64,000 nucleotides of DNA, taken from assembly GCA_045130665.1 (NCBI GenBank), contig JBGUQC010000003.1, forward strand, positions 62,001-126,000. Direction: 5' to 3'. This document shows positions 7,676 to 15,254 of the stretch, in pieces. The stretch comes from RGIG8124 sp045130665. GTDB lineage: Bacteria > Bacillota > Clostridia > Christensenellales > CAG-917. The notes beneath the pieces are model-generated. The model was not told the DNA's origin. It saw nothing but the letters and a program-made list of their open reading frames with translations, and ran no database searches. The position numbers were made by a program, and so were the translations under genes. Positions within the stretch are counted from its first letter, which is position 1, and every line of letters starts with the position of its first letter.

Positions 7676-9103
7676 ATGGATCAATACGTATCTCCACTTT
7701 GTGAAAGATATTCTAGCACAGAAATGAAGAATATTTTCTCACCAGATTACAAGTTCTCCACTTGGAGAAAACTCTGGATAGCTTTAGCTGAATCAGAAAA
7801 AGAACTAGGCATCAATATTACCCAAGAACAAATCGATGAAATGAAGGCACATATCAATGATATAGACTATGATTATGCTGCCCAAAGAGAAAAAGAAGTG
7901 CGTCATGATGTTATGGCACACGTTTTAACTTTTGGACATCAATGTCCAACTGCTCAACCAATCATCCACTTGGGTGCAACATCTTGCTATGTTGGAGACA
8001 ATACAGACCTTATTCAAATGAAAGAAGGTATGCTCCTTGTTAGAAAGATGCTCTTATCTTTGATAAGCAAGCTTGCAGATTTTGCTTTAGAGTATAAAGA
8101 TCTTCCAACACTTGCATATACACATTTCCAAGCTGCACAACCAACTACAGTTGGTAAGAGAGCAACATTATGGCTCCAAGACTTAATGTCAGATTTATCT
8201 AACCTTAATTTCCAACTAGGCAACTTAAAGCTTTTAGGTTGCAAAGGTACAACAGGTACTGCAGCAAGCTTCTTAGAGCTATTTGAAGGAGATGGAGCAA
8301 AAGTTAAGGAATTAGATAAGAAGATAGCTCAAAAGATGGGATTCGAGGCCACATACGCTGTATCAGGTCAAACATATTCTAGAAAAGTAGACTATCTTGT
8401 ACTTACAACACTTTGTAACATTGCACAAAGTGCAACGAAGTTTTCTAACGATATTAGATTATTATCTCACCTCAAAGAGGTGGACGAACCATTCGAAAAT
8501 AAACAAATTGGATCATCTGCTATGGCGTACAAGCGTAACCCAATGCGTTCTGAAAGAATCGCATCACTCGCACGCTATATCATGATGGATTCACTAAATC
8601 CTGCTGTTACAGCAGCAACACAATGGTTTGAAAGAACTCTAGATGATAGCGCAAATAGACGTATATCAATTCCAGAGGCATTCCTTGCAACAGATGCAAT
8701 CCTTAATATTTATATAAATATTATCTCTGGCTTAAAGGTTTATCCAAAGATTATCGAGAAACACCTTAATGCTGAGATACCTTTCATGGCTACAGAAAAC
8801 ATATTAATGTACTGTGTAAAGGAGAAAGGTGGAGATAGACAAATACTCCATGAAGCAATCAGAAAACACTCTGTCGCAGCAGCTCAAGTTGTTAAGTCTG
8901 AAGGCAAAGATAACGATTTATTAGATCGTATTTTATCCGACTCAGTTTTCGACTTAACAAAGGAAGAATTGGACAAATTAGTAGATGTAAGACAATTCGT
9001 TGGATTAGCCCCTGTTCAGACAGAAGAGTATGTTAAAGTAATCAAAACGGTACTATCAAACTACGATATTGAAAATGAAGGGTTTGGAAAGGTCAACGTA
9101 TAA
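7676..9103 (+). CDS. purB: Adenylosuccinate lyase
   Basis: Cleaves SAICAR and adenylosuccinate in purine synthesis. The protein has 475 residues. The fumarase/aspartase-superfamily signature is clear: GSSAMAYKRNPMRSE. Other family segments are HDVMAHVLTFG (early His region), HLGATSCYVGDN and TYSRKVD. The start ATG has TTGGAGG six bases upstream. purA follows 22 bases after the stop, so the two genes that make AMP from IMP are coupled. Confidence 0.95.
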   Translation: MDQYVSPLCERYSSTEMKNIFSPDYKFSTWRKLWIALAESEKELGINITQEQIDEMKAHINDIDYDYAAQREKEVRHDVMAHVLTFGHQCPTAQPIIHLGATSCYVGDNTDLIQMKEGMLLVRKMLLSLISKLADFALEYKDLPTLAYTHFQAAQPTTVGKRATLWLQDLMSDLSNLNFQLGNLKLLGCKGTTGTAASFLELFEGDGAKVKELDKKIAQKMGFEATYAVSGQTYSRKVDYLVLTTLCNIAQSATKFSNDIRLLSHLKEVDEPFENKQIGSSAMAYKRNPMRSERIASLARYIMMDSLNPAVTAATQWFERTLDDSANRRISIPEAFLATDAILNIYINIISGLKVYPKIIEKHLNAEIPFMATENILMYCVKEKGGDRQILHEAIRKHSVAAAQVVKSEGKDNDLLDRILSDSVFDLTKEELDKLVDVRQFVGLAPVQTEEYVKVIKTVLSNYDIENEGFGKVNV

Positions 9104-9125
9104 TAAATAAAAAACGAGGTAAAAA

Positions 9126-10394
9126 ATGTTAACAGCAATAGTTGGTATTAACTGGGGAGATGAAGGCAAAGGCCGTATGGTAGACCTTCTTTCTGAGACA
9201 CAAGATATTATCATTCGTTATCAAGGTGGTAATAATGCAGGACATACAGTTGTCAATGACAAAGGTAAGTTCATTCTTAACCTACTTCCATCAGGAATTT
9301 TAAGAGAAGATAAGGTTAATATCTTAGGTAATGGTATGGTTATCGATTTAGAGCACCTCTATAAAGAGGTCAATAAACTTAGAGACCAAGGCATTAAGAT
9401 TACACCAGCAAACTTAAAGATAAGTGATTGTGCTGTAGTATGCTTCCCATACAATGTAGCTCAAGACTGTTTAGAAGAAGATAGACTCGGAGACAAGAAG
9501 TTCGGATCAACAAGAAGAGGTATTTCTCCTATCTACGCAGATAAGTACATGAAGAAAGCAGTAAGAATGGGTGATATCCTTCATCCAGAGTATCTCAAGA
9601 AAAGATTGGAAACAATCTTAGACTGGAAAAACATGACAATCCGTGGATATGGTGCTCCAGAATATACTGTAGAAGCCATGATGGAATGGGTAGAAAAATT
9701 TGGTGGCCCATTCAAAGACTACATTATTAATGTAGGAGAGTACTTAAATAACCAAGCAAAGGCTGGCAAAAACTTAATGTTCGAGGCACAACTTGGTGCA
9801 TTAAGAGATTTAGACTTCGGTATTTATCCATATACCTCATCTTCAAATACAATTGCAGCATATGCTCCTGTAGGAGCAGGTGTTCCAAATCTTAAGGTAG
9901 ATAGAACTATCGGTATCATGAAAGCATACTCAACATGCGTAGGCGAAGGACCATTCACAGCAGAAATGTTTGGAGACGAAGCTCATGCATTAAGAGAAGC
10001 AGGTGGTGAATATGGTGCAGCAACTGGCAGACCAAGAAGAGTTGGTGGCTTTGACGTAGTTGCAAGTAAATATGGTTGCAGAGTTCAAGGTGCAGATGAA
10101 GTTGCTATCACAAAATTAGACGTTTTAGATTACATGGAGAAGATTCCAGTAGTTGTAAGCTATGATGTAAATGGTAAAGAAGTTACAGAATTCCCATTCG
10201 GTGAAGCATTAAATATTGCAAAACCAAATATTAAATATTTGGACGGATGGAAATGCCCAACAACAGCATGCAGAAAGTTTGAAGACCTTCCAAAGGCTGC
10301 TCAAGAGTACGTAAGATTCATTGAAAAAGCAGTAGAAACAAAGGTTACATTCGTATCTGTAGGCGCAGGAAGAGACGAAATAATTAATTTATAA
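9126..10394 (+). CDS. purA: Adenylosuccinate synthetase
   Basis: GTP-dependent conversion of IMP and aspartate to adenylosuccinate, the step before PurB. The protein has 422 residues, standard length. It begins with the GTP-binding GINWGDEGKGRMVD motif, then GGNNAGHTVV, and has the conserved GPFTAEM and TGRPRRVGGFD segments. The start is preceded by ACGAGGT. It lies 22 bases after purB and 30 bases before a small membrane protein gene with its own AAAGGAG site. Confidence 0.96.
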   Translation: MLTAIVGINWGDEGKGRMVDLLSETQDIIIRYQGGNNAGHTVVNDKGKFILNLLPSGILREDKVNILGNGMVIDLEHLYKEVNKLRDQGIKITPANLKISDCAVVCFPYNVAQDCLEEDRLGDKKFGSTRRGISPIYADKYMKKAVRMGDILHPEYLKKRLETILDWKNMTIRGYGAPEYTVEAMMEWVEKFGGPFKDYIINVGEYLNNQAKAGKNLMFEAQLGALRDLDFGIYPYTSSSNTIAAYAPVGAGVPNLKVDRTIGIMKAYSTCVGEGPFTAEMFGDEAHALREAGGEYGAATGRPRRVGGFDVVASKYGCRVQGADEVAITKLDVLDYMEKIPVVVSYDVNGKEVTEFPFGEALNIAKPNIKYLDGWKCPTTACRKFEDLPKAAQEYVRFIEKAVETKVTFVSVGAGRDEIINL

Positions 10395-10424
10395 AATAAA
10401 TTACAAACATAAAGGAGAAACAAA

Positions 10425-10928
10425 ATGATTAACGCAAGAAACACAATGTTAAAAATTGGTAAGATCATCAACAAGGTCTTTATCGCACTCGGAGCATTAT
10501 TACTCGTTTTAGGTATAGTTGGATTCGTTCTTACAGCAGTATTAGATGATACTAACTACTTAATCAACGCAGCAGGAGATTTGTTTGGTAATGGCTTCTG
10601 GATGTTATTATCTAACATCGTAGCATTATGCTTAATTAACAAATTTGATGGCATTGTAAACAATGGACAAGACAATGTTATTAAAGGTAGCATATTAATT
10701 ATCGTTATCGGTGTTATTTCATGGAACCCATTCTATATCTTAGCAGGTATCTTCGGAATCGTTGCAAAAGATGACATCAACAAGGCAAATGCTGCAAAAC
10801 CAGCAGACGAAGCAGAAGCACCAGCAGAAGAAGATGCATTCGCAGGTGAAGCAGAAGCAGAACCAGTTGCAGAAGCAGAAGTTGTTGAAGAAGCACCAGC
10901 TGAAGAAGAAAAGAAAGACGAAGAATAA
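10425..10928 (+). CDS. Small membrane protein with acidic Ala/Glu-rich tail
   Basis: Not recognised. It has 167 residues: a hydrophobic N-terminal half with about three to four likely membrane segments (around residues 15-40, 55-75 and 85-115), then a low-complexity tail rich in Ala, Glu, Pro and Val that ends in KKDEE. ATAAAGGAG stands at good distance before the ATG. It is downstream of purA and ends just before a strong terminator, so it is probably transcribed with purBA. A role cannot be inferred from the sequence. Confidence 0.65.
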   Translation: MINARNTMLKIGKIINKVFIALGALLLVLGIVGFVLTAVLDDTNYLINAAGDLFGNGFWMLLSNIVALCLINKFDGIVNNGQDNVIKGSILIIVIGVISWNPFYILAGIFGIVAKDDINKANAAKPADEAEAPAEEDAFAGEAEAEPVAEAEVVEEAPAEEEKKDEE

Positions 10929-10948
10929 TCGTTTAAAAAGACAAAAAG

Positions 10949-10978
10949 AAATGGTGGATTATCTCCACCATTTTTTTA
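10949..10978. terminator. Bidirectional intrinsic terminator
   Basis: A 10-bp perfect stem (AAATGGTGGA at 10949-10958 with TCCACCATTT at 10964-10973) closes a five-base loop and runs into Ts on the plus strand. On the minus strand the stem is followed by TTTCTTTTTG. It separates the convergent purA-side operon and the zinc-ribbon gene. Confidence 0.9.
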
Positions 10979-10996
10979 TACCTAAAATAATTTTAA

Positions 10997-11602
10997 TTAT
11001 TTTCTTCTAGTATCTTCGTCGTCATCGTCGTCGATTTCTTCATCCATATCATCTAAATCATCTGTTGGAATAGATCCTGTTGGATAATTGAAATCGTCAT
11101 CCTCATCTTCCTCTTCTTCGAAGATTTCTTCTTCTGTTTCATCTTCGTCATAATTATGAAGTACTGGACCTGTGTATGTGTCATCAGTATTGAGGAGATC
11201 CTCTCTGTCTATGACAGAGAATCCTGAGTTCTCATCTTCGAATTCGGCGAGCTCGTCTTCGTTTTCATCTTCATCAGAGTCTGCATTAATATCATCTGGA
11301 TTGTAGTCATTGTCATCTTGGTAATCTGAGATGTATTGTTTTGCATCACTTGAGTCTTTATGTTTAGATCCTGCTCTAGATGTTTTATCTGCTCTGCAGC
11401 TTTCGCACATATCTTCATTTTCATCAATGTAGTTAATACCACAAATTGGGCACAATTTAGCGCCTAGTGCCTTTTCTGCATAATCATCGTCTAAAAGGGT
11501 AATTGTACTTTTAATTCCTAATTCTGCTTTGCAGACTTCGCAAAGTTCTTCAGTATCTTGAATCCAGTTCATTTCGCAACGTGGACATTTTTTATAAGCC
11601 AT
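10997..11602 (-). CDS. Acidic zinc-ribbon protein of unknown function
   Basis: A 201-residue protein with two CxxC-type zinc ribbons near the N-terminus. The first is CPRC...CEVC (about residues 6-21) and the second CPIC...CESC (about 52-69). A long, very acidic, probably disordered tail follows, rich in Asp and Glu and ending DEDTRRK. The repeat of the ribbon (an EDMCESC motif echoing EELCEVC) suggests internal duplication. No membrane segment or signal peptide is seen. Such tails are found on nucleic-acid or ribosome-associated factors, but I do not recognise a family. A GGGGG site precedes the ATG. Confidence 0.7.
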   Translation of the reverse strand: MAYKKCPRCEMNWIQDTEELCEVCKAELGIKSTITLLDDDYAEKALGAKLCPICGINYIDENEDMCESCRADKTSRAGSKHKDSSDAKQYISDYQDDNDYNPDDINADSDEDENEDELAEFEDENSGFSVIDREDLLNTDDTYTGPVLHNYDEDETEEEIFEEEEDEDDDFNYPTGSIPTDDLDDMDEEIDDDDDEDTRRK

Positions 11603-11634
11603 ATGTTCCCCCGCATATAAAATATAGTGCCCTT

Positions 11635-11663
11635 ATTATATGTATGTATTCGTTGCTTGTAAA
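11635..11663 (-). promoter_or_regulatory. Promoter of the acidic zinc-ribbon gene
   Basis: Read on the minus strand, TTTACA (11658-11663) and TATAAT (11635-11640) are separated by exactly 17 bases and lie 33 bases before the start codon. Confidence 0.65.
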
Positions 11664-11695
11664 CTATTTTTTAAAAATAATATGAAATATTTATT

Positions 11696-14284
11696 TTATG
11701 GGTCAACTGGGACGGCTGCTCTTACGTAGGTGCCAGTGAATATCAAAGTATAAGTTCCTTCAGAATAATTGTAATCAAATGCAAACGCAGAGTCGAAGTT
11801 CTTTTCGAAGCCAACTCTTGCATCGGCAATAGCTTTTGCTGCAGTTAGAGCATTTTGCATTGTATCGGAGTCAATTACTGAACCACCAAAAGCAAATTGA
11901 ATTGTGTAACCGTCAATACCCATGTAAGCACCATTGGTATCAGTGTAGAGAATACAATATAAGAACAAAGCGGTTAATTGTTCTTCAGTTGTAATGTAGA
12001 ATGAATAATCTTCTTTTATATCATCTCCATCTACGTCTACATAGAACTTAGATGTTGTGAAATAATCTATATTAGATGTGGCTCTCCAGTTTCCGTTGGA
12101 ATAAATAGTTCTACTATTTAATAGAGAATCATTTTCTGCAATTAAGAAGTAAGAGTAGTTAACAGATTCACCAGTTGGACAATTTTCATTTAATCCACTC
12201 TTTTTGCTTGAATTGGTTGCGCCACCCCATGTTGTATCTAATATATACCACTTACCATCAATATATACTCTATTCCAAGCGTGGCCACCACTTGTTGTGC
12301 CTGAAGAAACACTACCTGTAATTCTTACACAGTTAATGCCTTCCATTTGACACATAAGTGTGTATGCCTTTGCCATACCATCGCAAACAGCAATTCTTGT
12401 ACCATTTATTGCAAATACACCTTCAAGATAATATGCATCATAGTACATCCAATAATTTGTCTTCAAATTATAGCCATAAGAGTTTTCATCTGCGTATGTT
12501 ACTGCATTGTAATCATATTGTACGTTGTCAACTATCCATGTGTAGATTGCAAGAGCCTTGTCATAATCAGACATTGTATTGTTACAGATTTGGTTAAGAA
12601 CTGTAATTGCAGCTTGGTAACATTTGTATGCTGGGGAAGTTGTGCTTCCTCCAAAATCTGGTTTTGCGCCATGTTCTAGACAGAATGCTAGTTGATTAGA
12701 TGTGTAAACTTTTAATGAATAATTAGATGAATCAATTGCTAGAGTGTGGTTAGAACCAGCGTTGAGATCCACATTAAGAGTTTTATAGATAGTATAATTA
12801 AGATTTGTTGCAGAAGCTTCTACGACTTCGTTTGTTGCGCTCCAAGTGCCTTCAATTGAAGCTTCATCGTTTACATAGTAAACAATGTATAACTTAAATC
12901 CGCTGTTCCCAGCCATATTAACAACGATGTCTTTTCTTGTATTTGTTGCAAATGTGCTTTGTGAAAGATAATCATCTAATGCTTTTTCAAGAGCACTTGT
13001 AACTGTTGGACTGCTATAACTTCTCTTAAGAGAAGATAATAAAGATGCAGATAATGTCATGTATGATTTTGTACTATCAAATGTGCTATCTCCAACATAT
13101 TGGTAGAACATTGTATCTGAAGATACATAGTTGAAAGCAATATAGTCTACAAATGCTTGTAGCATTTCGGTTGAATCAATTACACTTCCTGAAGACCAAT
13201 TATTAAAGTCATATACTAAGAATGAATAACCTTGTTCACGTTGTAATTTTCCATATACAGATACATCTCTATCTGGCATTGTGCCAAAGTTATATAAACT
13301 GCTGTATCTGGTATTACTATACCAGGAGTATGAATAACCAACCAATCCAGTTTCTCCAGCCTTTTCTATCTTAGATTGATCTGGAGCATATGTTTGTTCT
13401 CCTTCAACATAAGACTCTGTCTTAATTATGCTGTAATCCTCAGCATAGAATGTAATTGTATGGAAGATTTGGTCTGTAATAGTAAATGTGGTAGAAACTG
13501 AACCAGTACAATTGTTTTTACCAGTAACAGTAATTGTAGCAGAATCACTTATCTCAACATTGTTTGAATAAGCAACATTATAGTTGTTTGAATCTATCTC
13601 ATCACCATTAATTGTGATGGCAAACTCTGGCTCAACAGCCTCACCAGTATACTTGTATTTGGTTTTAGATAAAGTGATAACAGCTTTGGTTAAAGATAGT
13701 GCTGTAACCTCGAAAGTTTTGGTGATAGAACCAGAATAATTATTGATACCAGATATGGTTGCTGTAGCTGTTCCAACTCTATCGTTATTTTCATATGTTA
13801 TCGCATAATCGGTATTTAATCGTAATGTTTTGTCATTAAGAACTACCGAATATGTATTTACAGCCCCTGCTGGAGAATACTCTACTTGTGTATTAGAAGC
13901 AGTCACTGTAGCGCCTTCTAGAGATATAGCATTGATTGTGAAATATGCAGAACAAGTACCAGTATAATTACCTAGTGCAGTTGCTGTAACCATACCTTTT
14001 CCTGCATTAACATTGTCAGAATAGGATAGAGAATAATCAGTACCTTCTTTAAGTGTGGTACTGCCAAGCTTTACAGTGGCAGTTGGGGTACATGCTTTAC
14101 CATCATATGTGTATGTGTCTTGACTCAAAGTCATAGTAGCATCAGAAAGATCTGTTGAATTTGTGCCAAGTAGGGCACTTAATAAACCTAAACCAATAGC
14201 AGAAAGACATGCTGTTAATGATACAGCACAAAGCACAACAACGACGATAACCAATAATATTCCAACTATTCTTTTACTTTTCAT
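11696..14284 (-). CDS. Surface lipoprotein with tandem repeats and a transglutaminase-like domain
   Basis: An 862-residue predicted lipoprotein. The N-terminus is a signal sequence ending in a lipobox (SLTAC). About three repeats of some 70-75 residues follow (pattern Y-x-Y-D/T-G...GTDY...Y-x-N-N...G...V-T-x-x-x-x-NYTG), similar to repeats in clostridial surface proteins. Next come an unassigned middle region and a C-terminal transglutaminase/protease-like domain. Its catalytic triad is visible as CDGMAKAY (Cys), GGHAWNRV (His) and YILDTTWGG (Asp). It probably acts on cell-wall or surface peptides outside the membrane. The gene at 25618 encodes a related C-terminal half, so the two are paralogues. 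Confidence 0.82.
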   Translation of the reverse strand: MKSKRIVGILLVIVVVVLCAVSLTACLSAIGLGLLSALLGTNSTDLSDATMTLSQDTYTYDGKACTPTATVKLGSTTLKEGTDYSLSYSDNVNAGKGMVTATALGNYTGTCSAYFTINAISLEGATVTASNTQVEYSPAGAVNTYSVVLNDKTLRLNTDYAITYENNDRVGTATATISGINNYSGSITKTFEVTALSLTKAVITLSKTKYKYTGEAVEPEFAITINGDEIDSNNYNVAYSNNVEISDSATITVTGKNNCTGSVSTTFTITDQIFHTITFYAEDYSIIKTESYVEGEQTYAPDQSKIEKAGETGLVGYSYSWYSNTRYSSLYNFGTMPDRDVSVYGKLQREQGYSFLVYDFNNWSSGSVIDSTEMLQAFVDYIAFNYVSSDTMFYQYVGDSTFDSTKSYMTLSASLLSSLKRSYSSPTVTSALEKALDDYLSQSTFATNTRKDIVVNMAGNSGFKLYIVYYVNDEASIEGTWSATNEVVEASATNLNYTIYKTLNVDLNAGSNHTLAIDSSNYSLKVYTSNQLAFCLEHGAKPDFGGSTTSPAYKCYQAAITVLNQICNNTMSDYDKALAIYTWIVDNVQYDYNAVTYADENSYGYNLKTNYWMYYDAYYLEGVFAINGTRIAVCDGMAKAYTLMCQMEGINCVRITGSVSSGTTSGGHAWNRVYIDGKWYILDTTWGGATNSSKKSGLNENCPTGESVNYSYFLIAENDSLLNSRTIYSNGNWRATSNIDYFTTSKFYVDVDGDDIKEDYSFYITTEEQLTALFLYCILYTDTNGAYMGIDGYTIQFAFGGSVIDSDTMQNALTAAKAIADARVGFEKNFDSAFAFDYNYSEGTYTLIFTGTYVRAAVPVDP

Positions 14285-14299
14285 GTCTCTATTCTCATT

Positions 14300-14341
14300 C
14301 CGAAATATTAAAATAACATTAAAAGTTTAAAAATATTTCGG
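14300..14341 (-). repeat. Long-loop inverted repeat in the 5' leader of the transglutaminase lipoprotein gene
   Basis: CCGAAATATT (14300-14309) is perfectly complementary to AATATTTCGG (14332-14341). In the minus-strand transcript this would form a 10-bp stem with a 22-base AT-rich loop between the promoter and the start codon. It may be an operator or an mRNA hairpin. Confidence 0.45.
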
Positions 14342-14347
14342 GCTTAT

Positions 14348-14375
14348 ATTATATCACCAATTTCTTAAAAATCAA
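14348..14375 (-). promoter_or_regulatory. Promoter of the transglutaminase lipoprotein gene
   Basis: On the minus strand TTGATT (14370-14375) and TATAAT (14348-14353) are 16 bases apart. The -35 box lies inside a second, bulged inverted repeat (14362-14373 with 14378-14388). Confidence 0.5.
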
Positions 14376-14401
14376 AAGATTTTAAGAATTCAAGAATATA
14401 C

Positions 14402-14430
14402 GTGCAAAAAACTCGTTTTTATGGTAAGAT
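14402..14430 (+). promoter_or_regulatory. Promoter of the release-factor-like/helicase operon
   Basis: GTGCAA (14402-14407) and TAAGAT (14425-14430) are 17 bases apart. TGG stands directly before the -10 box, an extended -10 arrangement that could compensate for the imperfect hexamers. The start codon is 26 bases downstream, with AGGTG between. Confidence 0.5.
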
Positions 14431-14456
14431 TATAGAAACGTATTTTTAGGTGCACA

Positions 14457-15254
14457 ATGGATATACTCAAAAAAGCAAACGATATATTGGAAAAAGTAGC
14501 TAATATTAGACAAGAATACAATAAATTGTCTAATATCCTTGAGTATCCAGAAATATATTCAGACAAAAAATATTCCTTATACCTCACATCCTCAAGACAA
14601 AAGATAGAAAAGATAGTAAAAATTGCACAGGATTTAGAAGATGCAGTTGCACTTTGTGCAACAGAGCAAGAAATTAGTGCTTTAATTAGTGCACTAGAAA
14701 GAGAATTGGTAATCCATGAGGCGGATTCTGTTCTTTCATGTGTTATTGAGTTTGTTGGGGATGATATTTGTATAGAAATTGTAAAGCAATCTATAGACGA
14801 ACAAATAAAAAACAATCATTTTACGGTTTATAAAGAAGACAAATGGATAATTTCTGGTCTTGGAACATATTCCTGCTTTAAAGAAATGGCAGGAAATCAT
14901 GTATTTAAGGGAGATCCTAAAGGAAATGCTTTAATTTATGTGTATCCAGACGAAAAAGTTCAAGAAATTAACCCAAATGATATCCAAATAGACTATTTCC
15001 ATAGTGATGGAGCTGGCGGACAGAACGTAAATAAGGTTGAAACTGGTATTAGAGCCTCTCATATGCCTACAGGCATAACAGTAACATGTAGGGATGAAAG
15101 AAGCCAACTAATGAACAAGAAAAGAGCTCTAGAGAGATTACAAGAGCAGGTAAAGGATTATCAAGAGAAGGAAATTAATAAGAAAATTAAAGAAATTAAG
15201 GCTAAAGAGAAGGAAATCATAGCCTCTCAATATAGAGATGGAACAAAAATATAA
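14457..15254 (+). CDS. Release-factor-like GGQ protein with reduced codon-recognition domain
   Basis: A 265-residue member of the class I peptide-release-factor family. Residues 1 to about 95 resemble the helical PCRF domain. The catalytic segment is intact: SDGAGGQNVNKVE, then MPTGI and CRDERSQ, with GGQ near residue 188, so it can be expected to hydrolyse peptidyl-tRNA. Two things set it apart from RF1/RF2 (about 360 residues). The segment that should hold the PxT or SPF stop-codon motif is short and has neither, and the chain stops about 70 residues early, just after the GGQ domain. A rescue-type role, independent of a stop codon, is possible (inference). It overlaps the helicase gene by 17 bases. 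AGGTG precedes the ATG. Confidence 0.8.
   Translation: MDILKKANDILEKVANIRQEYNKLSNILEYPEIYSDKKYSLYLTSSRQKIEKIVKIAQDLEDAVALCATEQEISALISALERELVIHEADSVLSCVIEFVGDDICIEIVKQSIDEQIKNNHFTVYKEDKWIISGLGTYSCFKEMAGNHVFKGDPKGNALIYVYPDEKVQEINPNDIQIDYFHSDGAGGQNVNKVETGIRASHMPTGITVTCRDERSQLMNKKRALERLQEQVKDYQEKEINKKIKEIKAKEKEIIASQYRDGTKI

Noticed and set aside
10762..11010. Overlapping frame with a Gln/Lys-rich product
   Set aside because: It is the shifted frame of the Ala/Glu repeat tail of the 10425 membrane protein and has no ribosome-binding site; its composition reflects the repetitive codons.
14397..14443. Shared operator between the helicase operon and ecfA1 (both have ACGTATTTTT)
   Set aside because: Only the right half agrees, the arrangement with the promoter differs, and AT-rich flanks make such matches common.
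14457..15254. Release-factor-like gene as a frameshifted or decayed prfA/prfB
   Set aside because: The downstream frames do not encode the missing C-terminal part, the helicase start overlaps the stop, and the GGQ core is intact. A natural short form is more likely.
14457..15254. RF-H (PrfH)
   Set aside because: RF-H lacks the long N-terminal helical domain and is normally next to rtcB; neither fits here.
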